The notes below the pieces were generated by a model. That model was not told where the DNA came from and made no database searches. It was given only the letters and a program-made list of their open reading frames with translations. Positions 19,303 to 28,911 of a stretch of 64,000 nt of DNA are shown here, in pieces; positions within the stretch are counted from its first letter, which is position 1, and each line of letters begins with the position of its first letter. The translations under genes and the position numbers were made by a program. Source of the stretch: Kutzneria sp036403095 (GTDB lineage Bacteria; Actinomycetota; Actinomycetes; Mycobacteriales; Pseudonocardiaceae); assembly GCA_036403095.1 (NCBI GenBank), contig DASWRQ010000006.1, forward strand, positions 1 to 64,000. The letters run 5' to 3'.

Positions 19303-20130
19303 GTGCGAATCCTCATCTCGGCCGACATGGAAGGCGCGACCGGAGTCACGTGGCCGGCCGACGTCGAGCCCGGCACCGAGCAGTGGCAGCGCTTCCGCCG
19401 GATGTTCAACGGCGACGTCAACGCGTGCGTGCGCGGCCTCGTCGACGGCGGCGCCGACGACGTGCTGGTGAACGAGGCCCACGACACGCAGCGCAACCTG
19501 CTGCTGGAGGACCTCGACGAGCGGGCCCGCATGCTGACCGGCAAACACAAGCCGTTGTCGATGATGCAGGGCGTTGACTCCGATGTGGACGGTGTGGTGT
19601 TCCTGGGATACCACACCGGCGCCGGCGCCGAGGGCGTTTTGTCGCACACCTACCTGGGGAATTCGGTCACGGGCGTGTGGCTGGACGGCGTGCGGGCCGG
19701 CGAGGGCCGGCTCAACGCCGCCGTCGCCGCCGAGCACGGCGTGCCGGTCCTGCTGGTCACGGGCGACGACAAGACGTGCGAGGACGCCGACGAGTACGTG
19801 CCCGACGCGGGCAAGGCCGTGGTGAAGGAGTGCGTCAGCCGGTACTCGGCCATCTGCCTGCCGCCGGCCCGCAGCGCCAGGCTGATCGAGGAGCAGGCCC
19901 GGCTGGCCATGGCCCGCGCCGGCCGCGTCGAGCCCGTCGTATCGGGCCACCACATGGAGGTCGCCTTCGACGCCGCGCACCTGGCCGCGGCCGCCGCCGT
20001 CATCCCGACCGTGGAGCGGGTGTCGCTGTTGCGGGTCGGCTACGACGCGCCGACGATGACCGAGGCGATGATGACGTTCAAGATCGTGACCAACATCGCC
20101 GGTGGCGCGGTGGAAAAGGTCTACGGGTGA
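19303..20130 (+). CDS. M55-family D-aminopeptidase (DppA-like)
   Basis: A 275-residue zinc peptidase of family M55, which in Bacillus (DppA) removes N-terminal D-amino acids from peptides. Metal and catalytic segments are visible: SADMEGATGV at the N terminus, NEAHDTQRNL, and GYHTGAGAEGVLSHTY. GTG 19303 is selected since MRILISADMEG is the usual family start and the promoter predicts a leaderless transcript. It is divergent from the Dpp-type transporter and six bases upstream of an M20 peptidase gene, so it probably processes imported D-residue peptides such as peptidoglycan turnover products. Confidence 0.9.
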   Translation: MRILISADMEGATGVTWPADVEPGTEQWQRFRRMFNGDVNACVRGLVDGGADDVLVNEAHDTQRNLLLEDLDERARMLTGKHKPLSMMQGVDSDVDGVVFLGYHTGAGAEGVLSHTYLGNSVTGVWLDGVRAGEGRLNAAVAAEHGVPVLLVTGDDKTCEDADEYVPDAGKAVVKECVSRYSAICLPPARSARLIEEQARLAMARAGRVEPVVSGHHMEVAFDAAHLAAAAAVIPTVERVSLLRVGYDAPTMTEAMMTFKIVTNIAGGAVEKVYG

Positions 20131-20136
20131 GGGTGG

Positions 20137-21420
20137 ATGGACGTCGTCGAGCGGTGTGCCCAGCTGATCAGGTTCGACACCACCAACCGGGGCGGCGGCG
20201 ACAGCGAGGGCGAGCGGGAGGCGGCTGAGTTCGTCGCCGCGGAGCTCTCGGCTGCCGGTGTCCAGGCGACGCTGCTGGAGCGCAAGCCCAGGCGCACCAA
20301 TGTGATCGCCCGTGTCGCCGGCAGCGAGCCGACACTGCCGCCGGTGCTGGTACAGGCCCATCTGGACGTGGTGCCGGCGCAGGCGGCGGACTGGGACGTC
20401 GACCCGTTCGCCGGCGAGATCCGTGACGGCTTCCTGTGGGGCCGCGGCGCGGTGGACATGAAGGACATGGTCGCCGAGCTGCTGACCGTGGTCGCCGACT
20501 GGCATGACCAGGGCCGAAAGCCGCGCAGGGACGTGGTGCTGGCCTTCGTGGCCGACGAGGAGGACGCCGGCGACTACGGGGCGCACTGGCTGGTCTCGGA
20601 GCATCCGGAGCTGTTCCAGGACTGCGCGGCGGCGATCGGCGAGTCCGGCGGCCACACCCATCGGGTCGACGGCATCCACTTCTACCCGGTCGGCACGGCC
20701 GAGCGCGGCTCCTCGCACCTGCGGCTGACCGCCCGCGGCCGGGCCGGCCACGGCTCGCGGCGCAATGACGAGAACGCGGTGATCCGCCTGGTCCAGGCGG
20801 TGCAGCGGCTGGCCGAGCACCGCTGGCCGGTGCGGCTCATCCCGTCCGTGCAGGCCTACATCGAACGGGTCGGCGACGCGCTTGGCGTCGAGGTCGATCT
20901 GTCCGATGTGGACGGCACCGTCAAGCGGCTGGGCGGCGCGGCCTCGCTGGTGGAGTCGACGATCCGCAACAGCACGACGCCGACGGCGCTGGCCGCCGGC
21001 TACAAGGTCAACGTCATCCCCAGCACCGCCGAGGCGCTGATCGACACCCGGGTGCTGCCGGGCGGCGAGGCGGAGCTGCTGGCCACCGTGGACGAGCTGA
21101 TCGGCCCGCACGTGCGGCGGGAGCTGATCAATCCGCAGCCCGGGGTGCAGGCGCCGGTGGACTCGCCGTGGTTCGACGCCATCGCCGACGCGCTGCGCTG
21201 GGCCGATCCGGCGGCCGTGGTGGTGCCGTACTGCCTGGGCGGCGGCACCGACGCGAAGGCGTTCGCCCGGCTGGGCATCCCCGGCTATGGCTTCTCCCCC
21301 CTGTGGGTGCCCGAGGGCTTCGACTACCGGGCCATGGCCCACGGCGTCAACGAGCGGGTCCCGGTCGAGGGCCTGGCCTTCGGCGCGAAGGTCCTCGACC
21401 GGTTCCTCACCACCTGCTGA
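20137..21420 (+). CDS. M20-family metallopeptidase
   Basis: A 427-residue di-zinc peptidase or deacylase of the M20/M25/M40 family. Active-site elements appear in order: QAHLDVVPA (metal His and catalytic Asp), RGAVDMKDM, FVADEEDAGDYGAHW (catalytic and metal Glu), the dimer-domain GRAGHGSRRND, and C-terminal CLGGGTDAKAF. The ATG lies six bases after the M55 stop with GGTGAG nearby, so the two are an operon. Probable role: cleaving dipeptides delivered by the adjacent transporter. Substrate specificity cannot be read from sequence. Confidence 0.88.
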   Translation: MDVVERCAQLIRFDTTNRGGGDSEGEREAAEFVAAELSAAGVQATLLERKPRRTNVIARVAGSEPTLPPVLVQAHLDVVPAQAADWDVDPFAGEIRDGFLWGRGAVDMKDMVAELLTVVADWHDQGRKPRRDVVLAFVADEEDAGDYGAHWLVSEHPELFQDCAAAIGESGGHTHRVDGIHFYPVGTAERGSSHLRLTARGRAGHGSRRNDENAVIRLVQAVQRLAEHRWPVRLIPSVQAYIERVGDALGVEVDLSDVDGTVKRLGGAASLVESTIRNSTTPTALAAGYKVNVIPSTAEALIDTRVLPGGEAELLATVDELIGPHVRRELINPQPGVQAPVDSPWFDAIADALRWADPAAVVVPYCLGGGTDAKAFARLGIPGYGFSPLWVPEGFDYRAMAHGVNERVPVEGLAFGAKVLDRFLTTC

Positions 21421-21431
21421 GCCATCTGCTG

Positions 21432-22097
21432 TTACTGCACCGCGATGTCGATCACCGGGTGCTGGGCCGGGTCCAGCCAGGCCATGACGGCCTTGAGGTC
21501 GTCGGCCGGGATGGACACACAGCCCGCGGTCGGCTTGCCCGCCGAGACGTGCAGGAAGAACGCGGAGCCGGCGCCGGGCACGACCGGCGTGCGGTTGTAG
21601 TCGATCACCACGGCGTGGTCGTAGACCGGGCCGGCCTTGCCCAGGTCCTCGCCGGCGCCCTCGTTGAACGGGCAGGTGCCGGGGTCGCAGTGGTAGTAGG
21701 TGTTGTAGAGCGGGGAGGTCGTGTCCGACACCCACCAGTCGGAGGTGCCGACCTGGCGGTAGGGCAGCCGCGTCCCGTCGTTGGCCTGGATGCCGAACGC
21801 CTCGGTCAGCGTCCACACGCCGGCCGGCGTCTTGGAGGTGGTCTCGCTGGCCTGGCCGATGCCCTGGGAGCCGACGTTGGCGGTGACCGGGCCATGCACG
21901 GCGCGCCACTTCGACCCGTGGCGCTCCCACGCGGTCAGCACCGCCGTGGTGGCGGTCGGGCTGTCGGCGATCACCGTGATGAGCTGGCCGGCGCCGCCGT
22001 GGTAGGACACGGGCAGCGTGGACGCGGTCGCGGGGGCAGCGGTCGTGGCGAGCAGCACGGCTGTGGCCGCCAGAGCCGTGACGACACGGTTGGGCAT
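21432..22097 (-). CDS. secreted YkuD-domain L,D-transpeptidase-like protein
   Basis: A 221-residue exported protein: Sec signal peptide MPNRVVTALAATAVLLATTAAPATAS, then a YkuD catalytic domain. The signature HVSAGKPTAGCVSIP holds the conserved His and catalytic Cys. YkuD enzymes make 3-3 crosslinks or attach proteins to peptidoglycan. This short single-domain form resembles the Streptomyces YkuD proteins with a PGAGSAFFLH region. ATG 22097 has AGGAG eight bases upstream. It is convergent with the M20 gene (11-base gap). The proximity to D-peptide processing genes may be functional but could be chance. Confidence 0.82.
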   Translation of the reverse strand: MPNRVVTALAATAVLLATTAAPATASTLPVSYHGGAGQLITVIADSPTATTAVLTAWERHGSKWRAVHGPVTANVGSQGIGQASETTSKTPAGVWTLTEAFGIQANDGTRLPYRQVGTSDWWVSDTTSPLYNTYYHCDPGTCPFNEGAGEDLGKAGPVYDHAVVIDYNRTPVVPGAGSAFFLHVSAGKPTAGCVSIPADDLKAVMAWLDPAQHPVIDIAVQ

Positions 22098-22241
22098 CGG
22101 ATGTTCTCCTGGATCGCGGGACAGCGGGTCGGCGCGATCGTAGAGCAAGATCACCAACTATGGCACTAGTTCACCAAATTCCCTCGGATCAGGTTATTTC
22201 CGCACGGGGCCATGCGTCGGCCCCGTGCGGCAACACGATCC

Positions 22242-23243
22242 TCAGTGCACCAGTTCGGCGTCCATCTTGCGCAGCGGCGCGGCCAGCGCGGTCCGACAGG
22301 GCACGCCCAGCTTGGTGAACACGCGGGACAGGTGCCCCTCCACCGTCTTCACGCTGACCACCAGCTTCTCGGCGATCTGCCGGTTGGTCAGGCCGCGCAC
22401 GGCCAGCTCGGCGACCTCGTGCTCGCGCACCGTCAGCGTGTCCATGCTGCGGACCTGCGGCGCACGCCGCACGGACAGGCTCAGCTGCGTGTCTACCAGC
22501 TCGGCGGCCAGCGCCCTGGCGCCGCAGCTCTCGGCCAGCCGACGGGCCACGCTCAGCTCCCGCAGCGCCGTGTCCCGCTCCCCCATGCCGATCAGCGCGG
22601 CGCCGACCACGGCGTGCGCCCGGGCGGCGTAGCCGGGCATGCCGGCCTCGGTGAACGCCTCGGCGGCCCGCGCGGCCCGTAACTGGGCGACCTGGAGGTC
22701 GTTGCGGGCCAGCGCGACCTGGCCGTTGGCCAGGTGCATGACCGCGGTGTGCCCCCACATCGCCGGCGCCGAGGACTCGGCGGCGTGCTCGGCCCACAGC
22801 GCGGCGCGGGCCGGCCGGCTGCGGGTGAGCTCCAGATTGACCATCGACTCGCAGACCCACGGCCGCAGCACCGGCGCGACCCGGCCCGGATCGGTGTCCA
22901 CGCCGGCCAGCGTGGCCAGCCGCTGGCAGCCGTCGACGTCGCCCAGGTGCAGCCGCGCCCCCAGCAGCTCCACCAGCAGTCGACGGGCCCAGTTCGCGTC
23001 CGCCTGGCTCATCACGCGGGCCGACGCCTGGTCGGCCAGCTGCGAGTCGCCCCGCCAGGCCGCGGCCCACGCCTGGACCGCGAGCGCGGCGGGCAGGTCT
23101 TCCCCGAGACCCGCGCCGCCGATGTGTTGGGCGGCGGCCACCGCGCGCGCCGCTAGTTCCGTCGCCCGGCTGAGCCGGCCCCGGAGCACCTGGTTCCGAG
23201 CAGCCCCCGTGTTGCGCTCGGCCGGCCTCGTCTCGTCGTCCAC
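22242..23243 (-). CDS. LuxR-family regulator with helical-repeat sensor region
   Basis: A 333-residue transcription factor. Residues about 260-325 form a LuxR/GerE HTH (LTVREHEVAELAVRGLTNRQ then IAEKLVVSVKTVEGHLSRVF). The rest is Ala/Arg-rich TPR-like helices, as in the C-terminal half of LAL regulators, but without the ATPase. The frame extends to a TTG at 23273. GTG 23243 is preferred because GGGAGG sits about eight bases upstream. Target genes are unknown; the nearest upstream gene on the same strand is a SpoU methylase. Confidence 0.82.
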   Translation of the reverse strand: MDDETRPAERNTGAARNQVLRGRLSRATELAARAVAAAQHIGGAGLGEDLPAALAVQAWAAAWRGDSQLADQASARVMSQADANWARRLLVELLGARLHLGDVDGCQRLATLAGVDTDPGRVAPVLRPWVCESMVNLELTRSRPARAALWAEHAAESSAPAMWGHTAVMHLANGQVALARNDLQVAQLRAARAAEAFTEAGMPGYAARAHAVVGAALIGMGERDTALRELSVARRLAESCGARALAAELVDTQLSLSVRRAPQVRSMDTLTVREHEVAELAVRGLTNRQIAEKLVVSVKTVEGHLSRVFTKLGVPCRTALAAPLRKMDAELVH

Positions 23244-23310
23244 CTTCTCGACCTCCCCATGGTGAACACCCAATGTAAACCAAGATGAATGGAGAGGGCC
23301 CGCAGATACA

Positions 23311-24120
23311 TCACAGTCTGCGCTGACGTGCTACCTCATAGAGAACAATGGACGCCGCGTTGGCGGCGTTCAGCGAACTGGCCGCCCCGCCGATGGGGAT
23401 GCTCAGCACGTCGTCGCAGGCCGCGCGCCACGCGTTGCTCATGCCCGCGGTCTCGTTGCCGACCACCAGCAGCGTCGGGCCGGTCAGCTCGTGCCGGTCG
23501 ACAACCGCTGTGCCGTGCTCATCGGTGCCTATGATGCGAACCGTTACGGGTTGGGCCCGAATCCATTCGATAACAGTTGCGGCCGCATCGGCCCGGACCA
23601 CCGGAAGCGCGAAGAAGGAGCCGGTGCTGGCCCGGACCGTGCGCGGGTCGTAGACGTCGGCGGCGTGCCCGGCGACGATCACGCCGTGCGCGCCGAAGGC
23701 GTCGGCCGAGCGGATCACCGTGCCGATGTTGCCGGGGTTGGTCGGCCGGTCGAACACAACGCCGAGGAAGTCCTCCGGCACCGGAATACGGTTCAGGTCG
23801 TCGGGCGGCAACTCGGCCACGGCGATCAGCTCCGGCGCGCTGTCGGCGTCCTTCTCTCCCAGCTGGGCCAGCAGATCGGGGTCCATCGCCACCCGAGTCG
23901 CCGGCGTCGTGTCCAGCAGCTCCTCGGCCCACTTGGACAGCCGTCGGCCGGCCGGGTAGAGCAGCGCGGTCAACGGCCAGCCGTGCTCGACGGCCAGCGT
24001 GATGGGGCGGACGCCGTGCACCAGGAACTCGCCGGTGCGCTGCCGCTTGGTCCGGTTGCCGAGCAACGCCTCCCACTGCTGGAACCGGGCGTTGCGGGTC
24101 GTCACCCGCAGATCAGTCAC
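23311..24120 (-). CDS. SpoU/TrmH-family RNA 2'-O-methyltransferase
   Basis: A 269-residue SPOUT methylase that methylates ribose 2'-OH of rRNA or tRNA. An N-terminal substrate-binding domain (RTGEFLVHGVRPI) is followed by SPOUT motifs: motif 1 RPTNPGNIGTVIRSADAFG, motif 2 VGNETAGMS, motif 3 IPIGGAASSLNAANAASI, which build the trefoil-knot SAM site. GTG 24120 is chosen (AAGGTGG six bases upstream) over the more upstream GTG at 24156. Exact RNA target is unknown. Confidence 0.88.
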   Translation of the reverse strand: MTDLRVTTRNARFQQWEALLGNRTKRQRTGEFLVHGVRPITLAVEHGWPLTALLYPAGRRLSKWAEELLDTTPATRVAMDPDLLAQLGEKDADSAPELIAVAELPPDDLNRIPVPEDFLGVVFDRPTNPGNIGTVIRSADAFGAHGVIVAGHAADVYDPRTVRASTGSFFALPVVRADAAATVIEWIRAQPVTVRIIGTDEHGTAVVDRHELTGPTLLVVGNETAGMSNAWRAACDDVLSIPIGGAASSLNAANAASIVLYEVARQRRL

Positions 24121-24144
24121 GCCGGCCACCTTGGCATACGCCCG

Positions 24145-24176
24145 CCCGGTCACCAATTTGCCCGGTCACCAATTTG
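24145..24176. repeat. perfect tandem 16-base direct repeat
   Basis: CCCGGTCACCAATTTG occurs twice without a gap (24145-24160 and 24161-24176), just upstream of the SpoU and monooxygenase genes, which are divergent. It may be a replication-slippage duplication or a doubled binding site. Confidence 0.8.
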
Positions 24177-24225
24177 CGCGCCGCGCATCTTTGCGTGCCA
24201 CGCATGTTTCTGTAGCGTGGCCGGC

Positions 24226-25749
24226 ATGGACTTCGACGTGGTGATCGCCGGCGGTGGACCGAACGGGCTGATGCTGGCCGCCGAGCTGCGGCTGGCCGGG
24301 GTGCGGCCGGTGGTCCTTGAACGCCTGCCGGAACGGGCGACGATGCCCAAGGCCAACGGCCTGATGGGGGTGGTGGCCCGGGTCCTGGACGCCCGCGGCC
24401 TGTACGAGAAGGTCAGCGGCTGGGCCGCGCCGCCCGCCGCCACGCCACAGTTCGTGTTCGGTGGCATGCGCCTTGACCTGCGGGAACTGGCCGACAACCC
24501 GATGTATGCGGTCCAGATCCCGCAGCGGCGGCTGGAGGCCGTCCTTGAGGAGCACGCCGCTGGACTCGGCGCGGAGATCCGTCGTGGCGTCGACGTAAGA
24601 GGTGTCACCGCCCATGGGTCTTATGTGAGCGTGAAGACCGATGGCGGCGAGCTCACCGCCCACTTTCTGGTCGGCTGCGACGGCGGCCGCAGCACCGTCC
24701 GCAAGCTGGCCGGCATCGACTTCCCCGGCGTGACCGACGACGACGTCGTCAGCCGCACGGCTAACGTCGGCCTGCCGACCGCCACCGGCATGTCGCTGCC
24801 CGTGCCCGGCCACGGCGGCATGGCGCCCTTCTTCTTCCACCGCACCGCAACCGGGGTGTTCATCTGGGCGCGCTTCGAGGACGCGACGACCGTCAACACC
24901 ATGGAATGGGGCAACGCGCCGGAGGACGACGTCCCCATGACGCTGGACGAAATGAGGGCCAGCGTGCGGCGGGTGCTCGGCGTGGACGTGCCACTGGAGC
25001 CGCCGGTGCTGGACCGGCCGCCGCTGCTGCGCCGGCTGAGCGGCAACAACACGCGGATCGCCGCGCAGTTCCGGCAGGGCCGGGTGTTCCTGGCCGGCGA
25101 CGCCGCCCACGTGCACGCCGGCATCGGCGCGCCCGGGCTGAACGCGGGCCTGCAGGACGTCGTCAACCTGGGGTGGAAGCTCGGGGCCGTGATCAACGGC
25201 TGGACGCCCGAGGGGCTGCTCGACACGTACCACTCGGAGCGGTATCCGGTGGCGGTGCGGGTCGCCATGCAGACCCAGGCCCAGTCGGCGCTGCTCGCCC
25301 CGGGGTCGAAGGTCACGGCCCTGCGCACCCTGTTCGAGGAGCTGCTGGCCTCGCCCGACAACGTAGGGCATATCGCGGACACCATGTCCGGCAACGACAT
25401 CCGCTACTGGCCGGCCGATCATCCGCTGGTCGGGCGGCTGGTCCCCGAGTTGGCCGTGACCACCACCGATGGGGTGGTGCGGCTGGCCGAGCTGCTCCGG
25501 ACCGGCCGGCCGCTGCTGCTCGACCTAGCCGGCGTCGGTGACGTGGCCGCCAGCTGGCGGGATCGGGTGGACGTCGTCGCCGGCGTCCATCCCGACCACC
25601 CCGCGCTGCTCATCCGCCCCGACGGCTTCGTCGCCTGGGCCGGCATCACCGCTGACGGTCTGGTCGACGCCCTGACCCGCTGGTTCGGTTCCCCTACGGG
25701 TTCGTCGCCTGGGCCGACACTGCCGCCGACGGGCCGGCCGAGTCCCTGA
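24226..25749 (+). CDS. FAD-dependent aromatic monooxygenase
   Basis: A 507-residue flavoprotein hydroxylase (PheA/TfdB type, FAD_binding_3). It has the dinucleotide motif VVIAGGGPNGLMLAAELRL (5-23), the DG-type motif LVGCDGGRSTVRKLAGIDFPG and the second FAD motif GDAAHVHAGIGAPGLNAGLQD, followed by a thioredoxin-like C-terminal domain. Such enzymes hydroxylate phenolic or polyketide compounds with NAD(P)H and O2. ATG 24226 lacks a strong ribosome site. The last 20 residues are non-homologous junk produced by a 74-base duplication that shifted frame; the ancestral protein probably ended near RWFGSPTA. Confidence 0.88.
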   Translation: MDFDVVIAGGGPNGLMLAAELRLAGVRPVVLERLPERATMPKANGLMGVVARVLDARGLYEKVSGWAAPPAATPQFVFGGMRLDLRELADNPMYAVQIPQRRLEAVLEEHAAGLGAEIRRGVDVRGVTAHGSYVSVKTDGGELTAHFLVGCDGGRSTVRKLAGIDFPGVTDDDVVSRTANVGLPTATGMSLPVPGHGGMAPFFFHRTATGVFIWARFEDATTVNTMEWGNAPEDDVPMTLDEMRASVRRVLGVDVPLEPPVLDRPPLLRRLSGNNTRIAAQFRQGRVFLAGDAAHVHAGIGAPGLNAGLQDVVNLGWKLGAVINGWTPEGLLDTYHSERYPVAVRVAMQTQAQSALLAPGSKVTALRTLFEELLASPDNVGHIADTMSGNDIRYWPADHPLVGRLVPELAVTTTDGVVRLAELLRTGRPLLLDLAGVGDVAASWRDRVDVVAGVHPDHPALLIRPDGFVAWAGITADGLVDALTRWFGSPTGSSPGPTLPPTGRPSP

Positions 25750-25768
25750 CCCGCTGGCTCGGCTCTCC
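25621..25768. repeat. 74-base imperfect tandem duplication at a gene 3' end
   Basis: 25621-25694 and 25695-25768 align at an offset of 74 bases (both contain TTCGTCGCCTGGGCCG, then CCTGACCCGCTGG). The second copy is out of frame. Several substitutions separate the copies, so the event is not very recent. Confidence 0.75.
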
Positions 25769-26232
25769 TACGGCTTGAGGTCGGTGGCCGCGCGCAGCGA
25801 GCCGTCCATGTAGAACGGCGTGGAGGTGTGCTCGTGGGCGATCCGCCAGCCCTCAGCCGTCCTCCGCAGGCCGTACGTGGCGCGGAACCACATCTCGAAC
25901 GCGAAGTCGGCGCCCTTCGGCGTGGCCGACATGCGGTTCAGGGAGTGGGCCCAGGCCAGGTCGCCGCCGACCTCGATCTCCAGCTCCGTCACCTGGAAAT
26001 CCACCGGGCCGTCGAATGTGCCGAACCAGGCCAGCTGCCCCGGCACGTCACGGGCGGCGTCGCCGCGGCGGCCCAACGGCGGGGCCAGGTCGAACTTGAC
26101 CACGTCGGCCGTGTAGCGGTCGATCAACCGCTGCGCGTCGCCGTCCTTCATCGCCGCCTCGGCCGCCGTGATCACAGTCTCGATATCCTGGGCGTCGATC
26201 TCCTGGACCGAGATCTCGTCGCTGCTGCTCAT
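25768..26232 (-). CDS. SnoaL/NTF2-like protein
   Basis: A 154-residue cone-fold protein of the NTF2-like (SnoaL/SCHR) family. Features include an N-terminal helix (IETVITAAEAAMKDGDAQRL), a central WFGTFDGPVDFQVTELEIEV strand pair, and a C-terminal WRIAHEHTSTPFYM. Members act as small cyclases, isomerases or stress-linked binding proteins; this one is related to the ketosteroid-isomerase-like calcium/calmodulin association group. ATG 26232 follows AAGGGA by eight to nine bases. An ECF42-type promoter lies 31 bases upstream, so it is predicted to belong to the nearby sigma factor's regulon. Confidence 0.75.
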   Translation of the reverse strand: MSSSDEISVQEIDAQDIETVITAAEAAMKDGDAQRLIDRYTADVVKFDLAPPLGRRGDAARDVPGQLAWFGTFDGPVDFQVTELEIEVGGDLAWAHSLNRMSATPKGADFAFEMWFRATYGLRRTAEGWRIAHEHTSTPFYMDGSLRAATDLKP

Positions 26233-26262
26233 GATGGTGTCCCTTCTGGTTGGTCGCCCCGG

Positions 26263-26290
26263 TGTCGAAGCCACCTCCCGCCGTTCGACA
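26263..26290 (-). promoter_or_regulatory. ECF42-type promoter upstream of the NTF2-like gene
   Basis: The element is TGTCGA-N16-TCGACA. Read on the minus strand it gives a -35 TGTCGA (26290 to 26285) and a -10 CGAC (26267 to 26264) separated by 17 bases. This matches what is published for ECF42 promoters (TGTCGA with a CGA-type -10). An identical-spacing copy lies ahead of the local sigma operon. Confidence 0.6.
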
Positions 26291-26294
26291 CGCC

Positions 26295-27221
26295 TCACTT
26301 GATGGCCAGCGGATTGATCGGCGACCCCACCGCCCGCCGGAACTTGATCGGCGGCGCGGTCATCATGAAGTCGTACCGGCCGTCCTGGGCGCAGTCGGCG
26401 GCCAGCTCCTCGAAGTCGAGGATCTCGCCGAGCGTCATGCCCATGTCGCGGATCAGCACCAGGTGCACCGGCAGCAGCACGGCCGGGTCCTCGCCGGGCA
26501 GCACCTCGATCGCCCAGTTGTCCGAGCACACCGCGGCCACGTCGTGGTCGGCCAGCCACTCGCAGCTGGCCAGGCCCAGCCCGGGCTCGCCGGCCATGAA
26601 CGACGCCGGATCGTGCTCGGCGCGGAACTTGCGCCGCCAGCCGGTGCGGATGGCCAGGATGTCGCCGCCGCGCAGCCGCGTGCCCTGCGCCGCCAGCACG
26701 GCGTCGAGCTCGTCCGGAGTGATCACCTCACCGGCCGGCAGCCAGTCGACGCCGCGATGTCCGGCGACGTCGATCAGCACGCCGCGACCGACCAGCCCCT
26801 TGGCCTGGTGCTCGATCGAGAGGTGCTTGGCGCCGTGCGGCGACAGGTCCGACGCCGGGAACCCGTTGTAGAGCAGGTCGTCGTAGTAGACGTGGGCCAG
26901 CCCGTCCCACTGCGACGCGCTCTGCAGCGGCATGAACACGTAGTCGTCGGCGTAGTGGCCGCCGCCGGGCAGGTCCTGGTCGACGCCGGTCTCGGCCATC
27001 GTCAGCACCGGGTTGATCCGCAGGACGCCGGTCTGCGGACCGTCGGCGCCGAACGGGATGCCCAGGTCGAACACCTTGCCCTCGCGCACCAGCCCGGACG
27101 CCGCGACCACCCGCTCCGGGGTCAGCAGATTGGTGGTGCCGCGCTCGTCCTTGTGCCCGTCGACATCCCAGCGCCCCCAGTTGGACAGGCGCCGGCCGAT
27201 CTCGCGAAAGTCCGCTGTCAT
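26295..27221 (-). CDS. cyclase-family protein (kynurenine-formamidase-like)
   Basis: A 308-residue putative metal-dependent hydrolase of the Cyclase family (PF04199). The characteristic metal region reads MPLQSASQWDGLAHVYYDD, with LLIDV-like VLIDVAGHRGVDWL and CSDNWAIEVLPGED following. This is the longer actinobacterial variant rather than classical KynB, so substrate is unknown. The ATG at 27221 has GGTGGCGGG just before it. It lies 62 bases upstream of the NTF2-like gene and is divergent from the YCII gene across a symmetrical ECF42-type element, making it a likely ECF42 target. Confidence 0.82.
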   Translation of the reverse strand: MTADFREIGRRLSNWGRWDVDGHKDERGTTNLLTPERVVAASGLVREGKVFDLGIPFGADGPQTGVLRINPVLTMAETGVDQDLPGGGHYADDYVFMPLQSASQWDGLAHVYYDDLLYNGFPASDLSPHGAKHLSIEHQAKGLVGRGVLIDVAGHRGVDWLPAGEVITPDELDAVLAAQGTRLRGGDILAIRTGWRRKFRAEHDPASFMAGEPGLGLASCEWLADHDVAAVCSDNWAIEVLPGEDPAVLLPVHLVLIRDMGMTLGEILDFEELAADCAQDGRYDFMMTAPPIKFRRAVGSPINPLAIK

Positions 27222-27254
27222 CCCGCCACCTTACGAAGATCGCTCCCGCCGGGG

Positions 27255-27282
27255 TGTCGAAGCGGCGGGCCCGGCCTCGACA
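27255..27282. promoter_or_regulatory. symmetrical ECF42-type promoter, potentially bidirectional
   Basis: TGTCGA (27255-27260) and TCGACA (27277-27282), 16 bases apart. On the plus strand -35 TGTCGA and -10 CGAC (27278-27281) drive the YCII-sigma operon. The minus strand gives an identical pair pointing at the cyclase gene. Spacer length of 17 is the same as in the other copy at 26263. Confidence 0.65.
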
Positions 27283-27325
27283 GTCCGCCGGTGAGAGGAT
27301 TTCCGCGACCTTCGGGAGGCAGACC

Positions 27326-27696
27326 ATGCAGTACCTGATCTTGATCCACAGCAACCCGCGGTCTCGCGCGTTGTGGGAGACGCTGACCGACGAGCAGCGC
27401 ATGGAGTTCGGCCGCGGCTACATGGCGCTGAGCGAGGAGCTGGCGGCCTCGGGTGATCTGGTGGTGTCCAACGGGTTGACCGATCCGGCGCTGGCCAAGC
27501 GGGTGTGGGTGCAGGACGGCGAGACGATGACCAGCGACGGGCCGTTCGCCGAGGTCAAGGAGTACGTGGCCGGCTTCCTGCTGGTGGACACCGACACCGA
27601 GGAGCAGGCGCTGGCGTGGGCGGCGAAGACGCCGGACGCGCAGCTGGGCGGAGCCGTGGAGGTCCGGCCGCTGCTCGACATGAGCACGCTGGATCT

Positions 27697-27700
<4 letters not shown>
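27326..27700 (+). CDS. YCII/DGPF-domain protein
   Basis: A 124-residue YCII-related protein with the hallmark MTSDGPFAEVKEYVAGFLLVD. DGPF proteins are the standard genomic partner of ECF42 sigma factors and are usually their transcriptional targets; a biochemical role is not settled. ATG 27326 is preceded by GGGAGG. The stop overlaps the GTG of the sigma gene by four bases (GTGA), so the two are co-translated. Confidence 0.88.
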
Positions 27701-28911
<1,211 letters not shown>

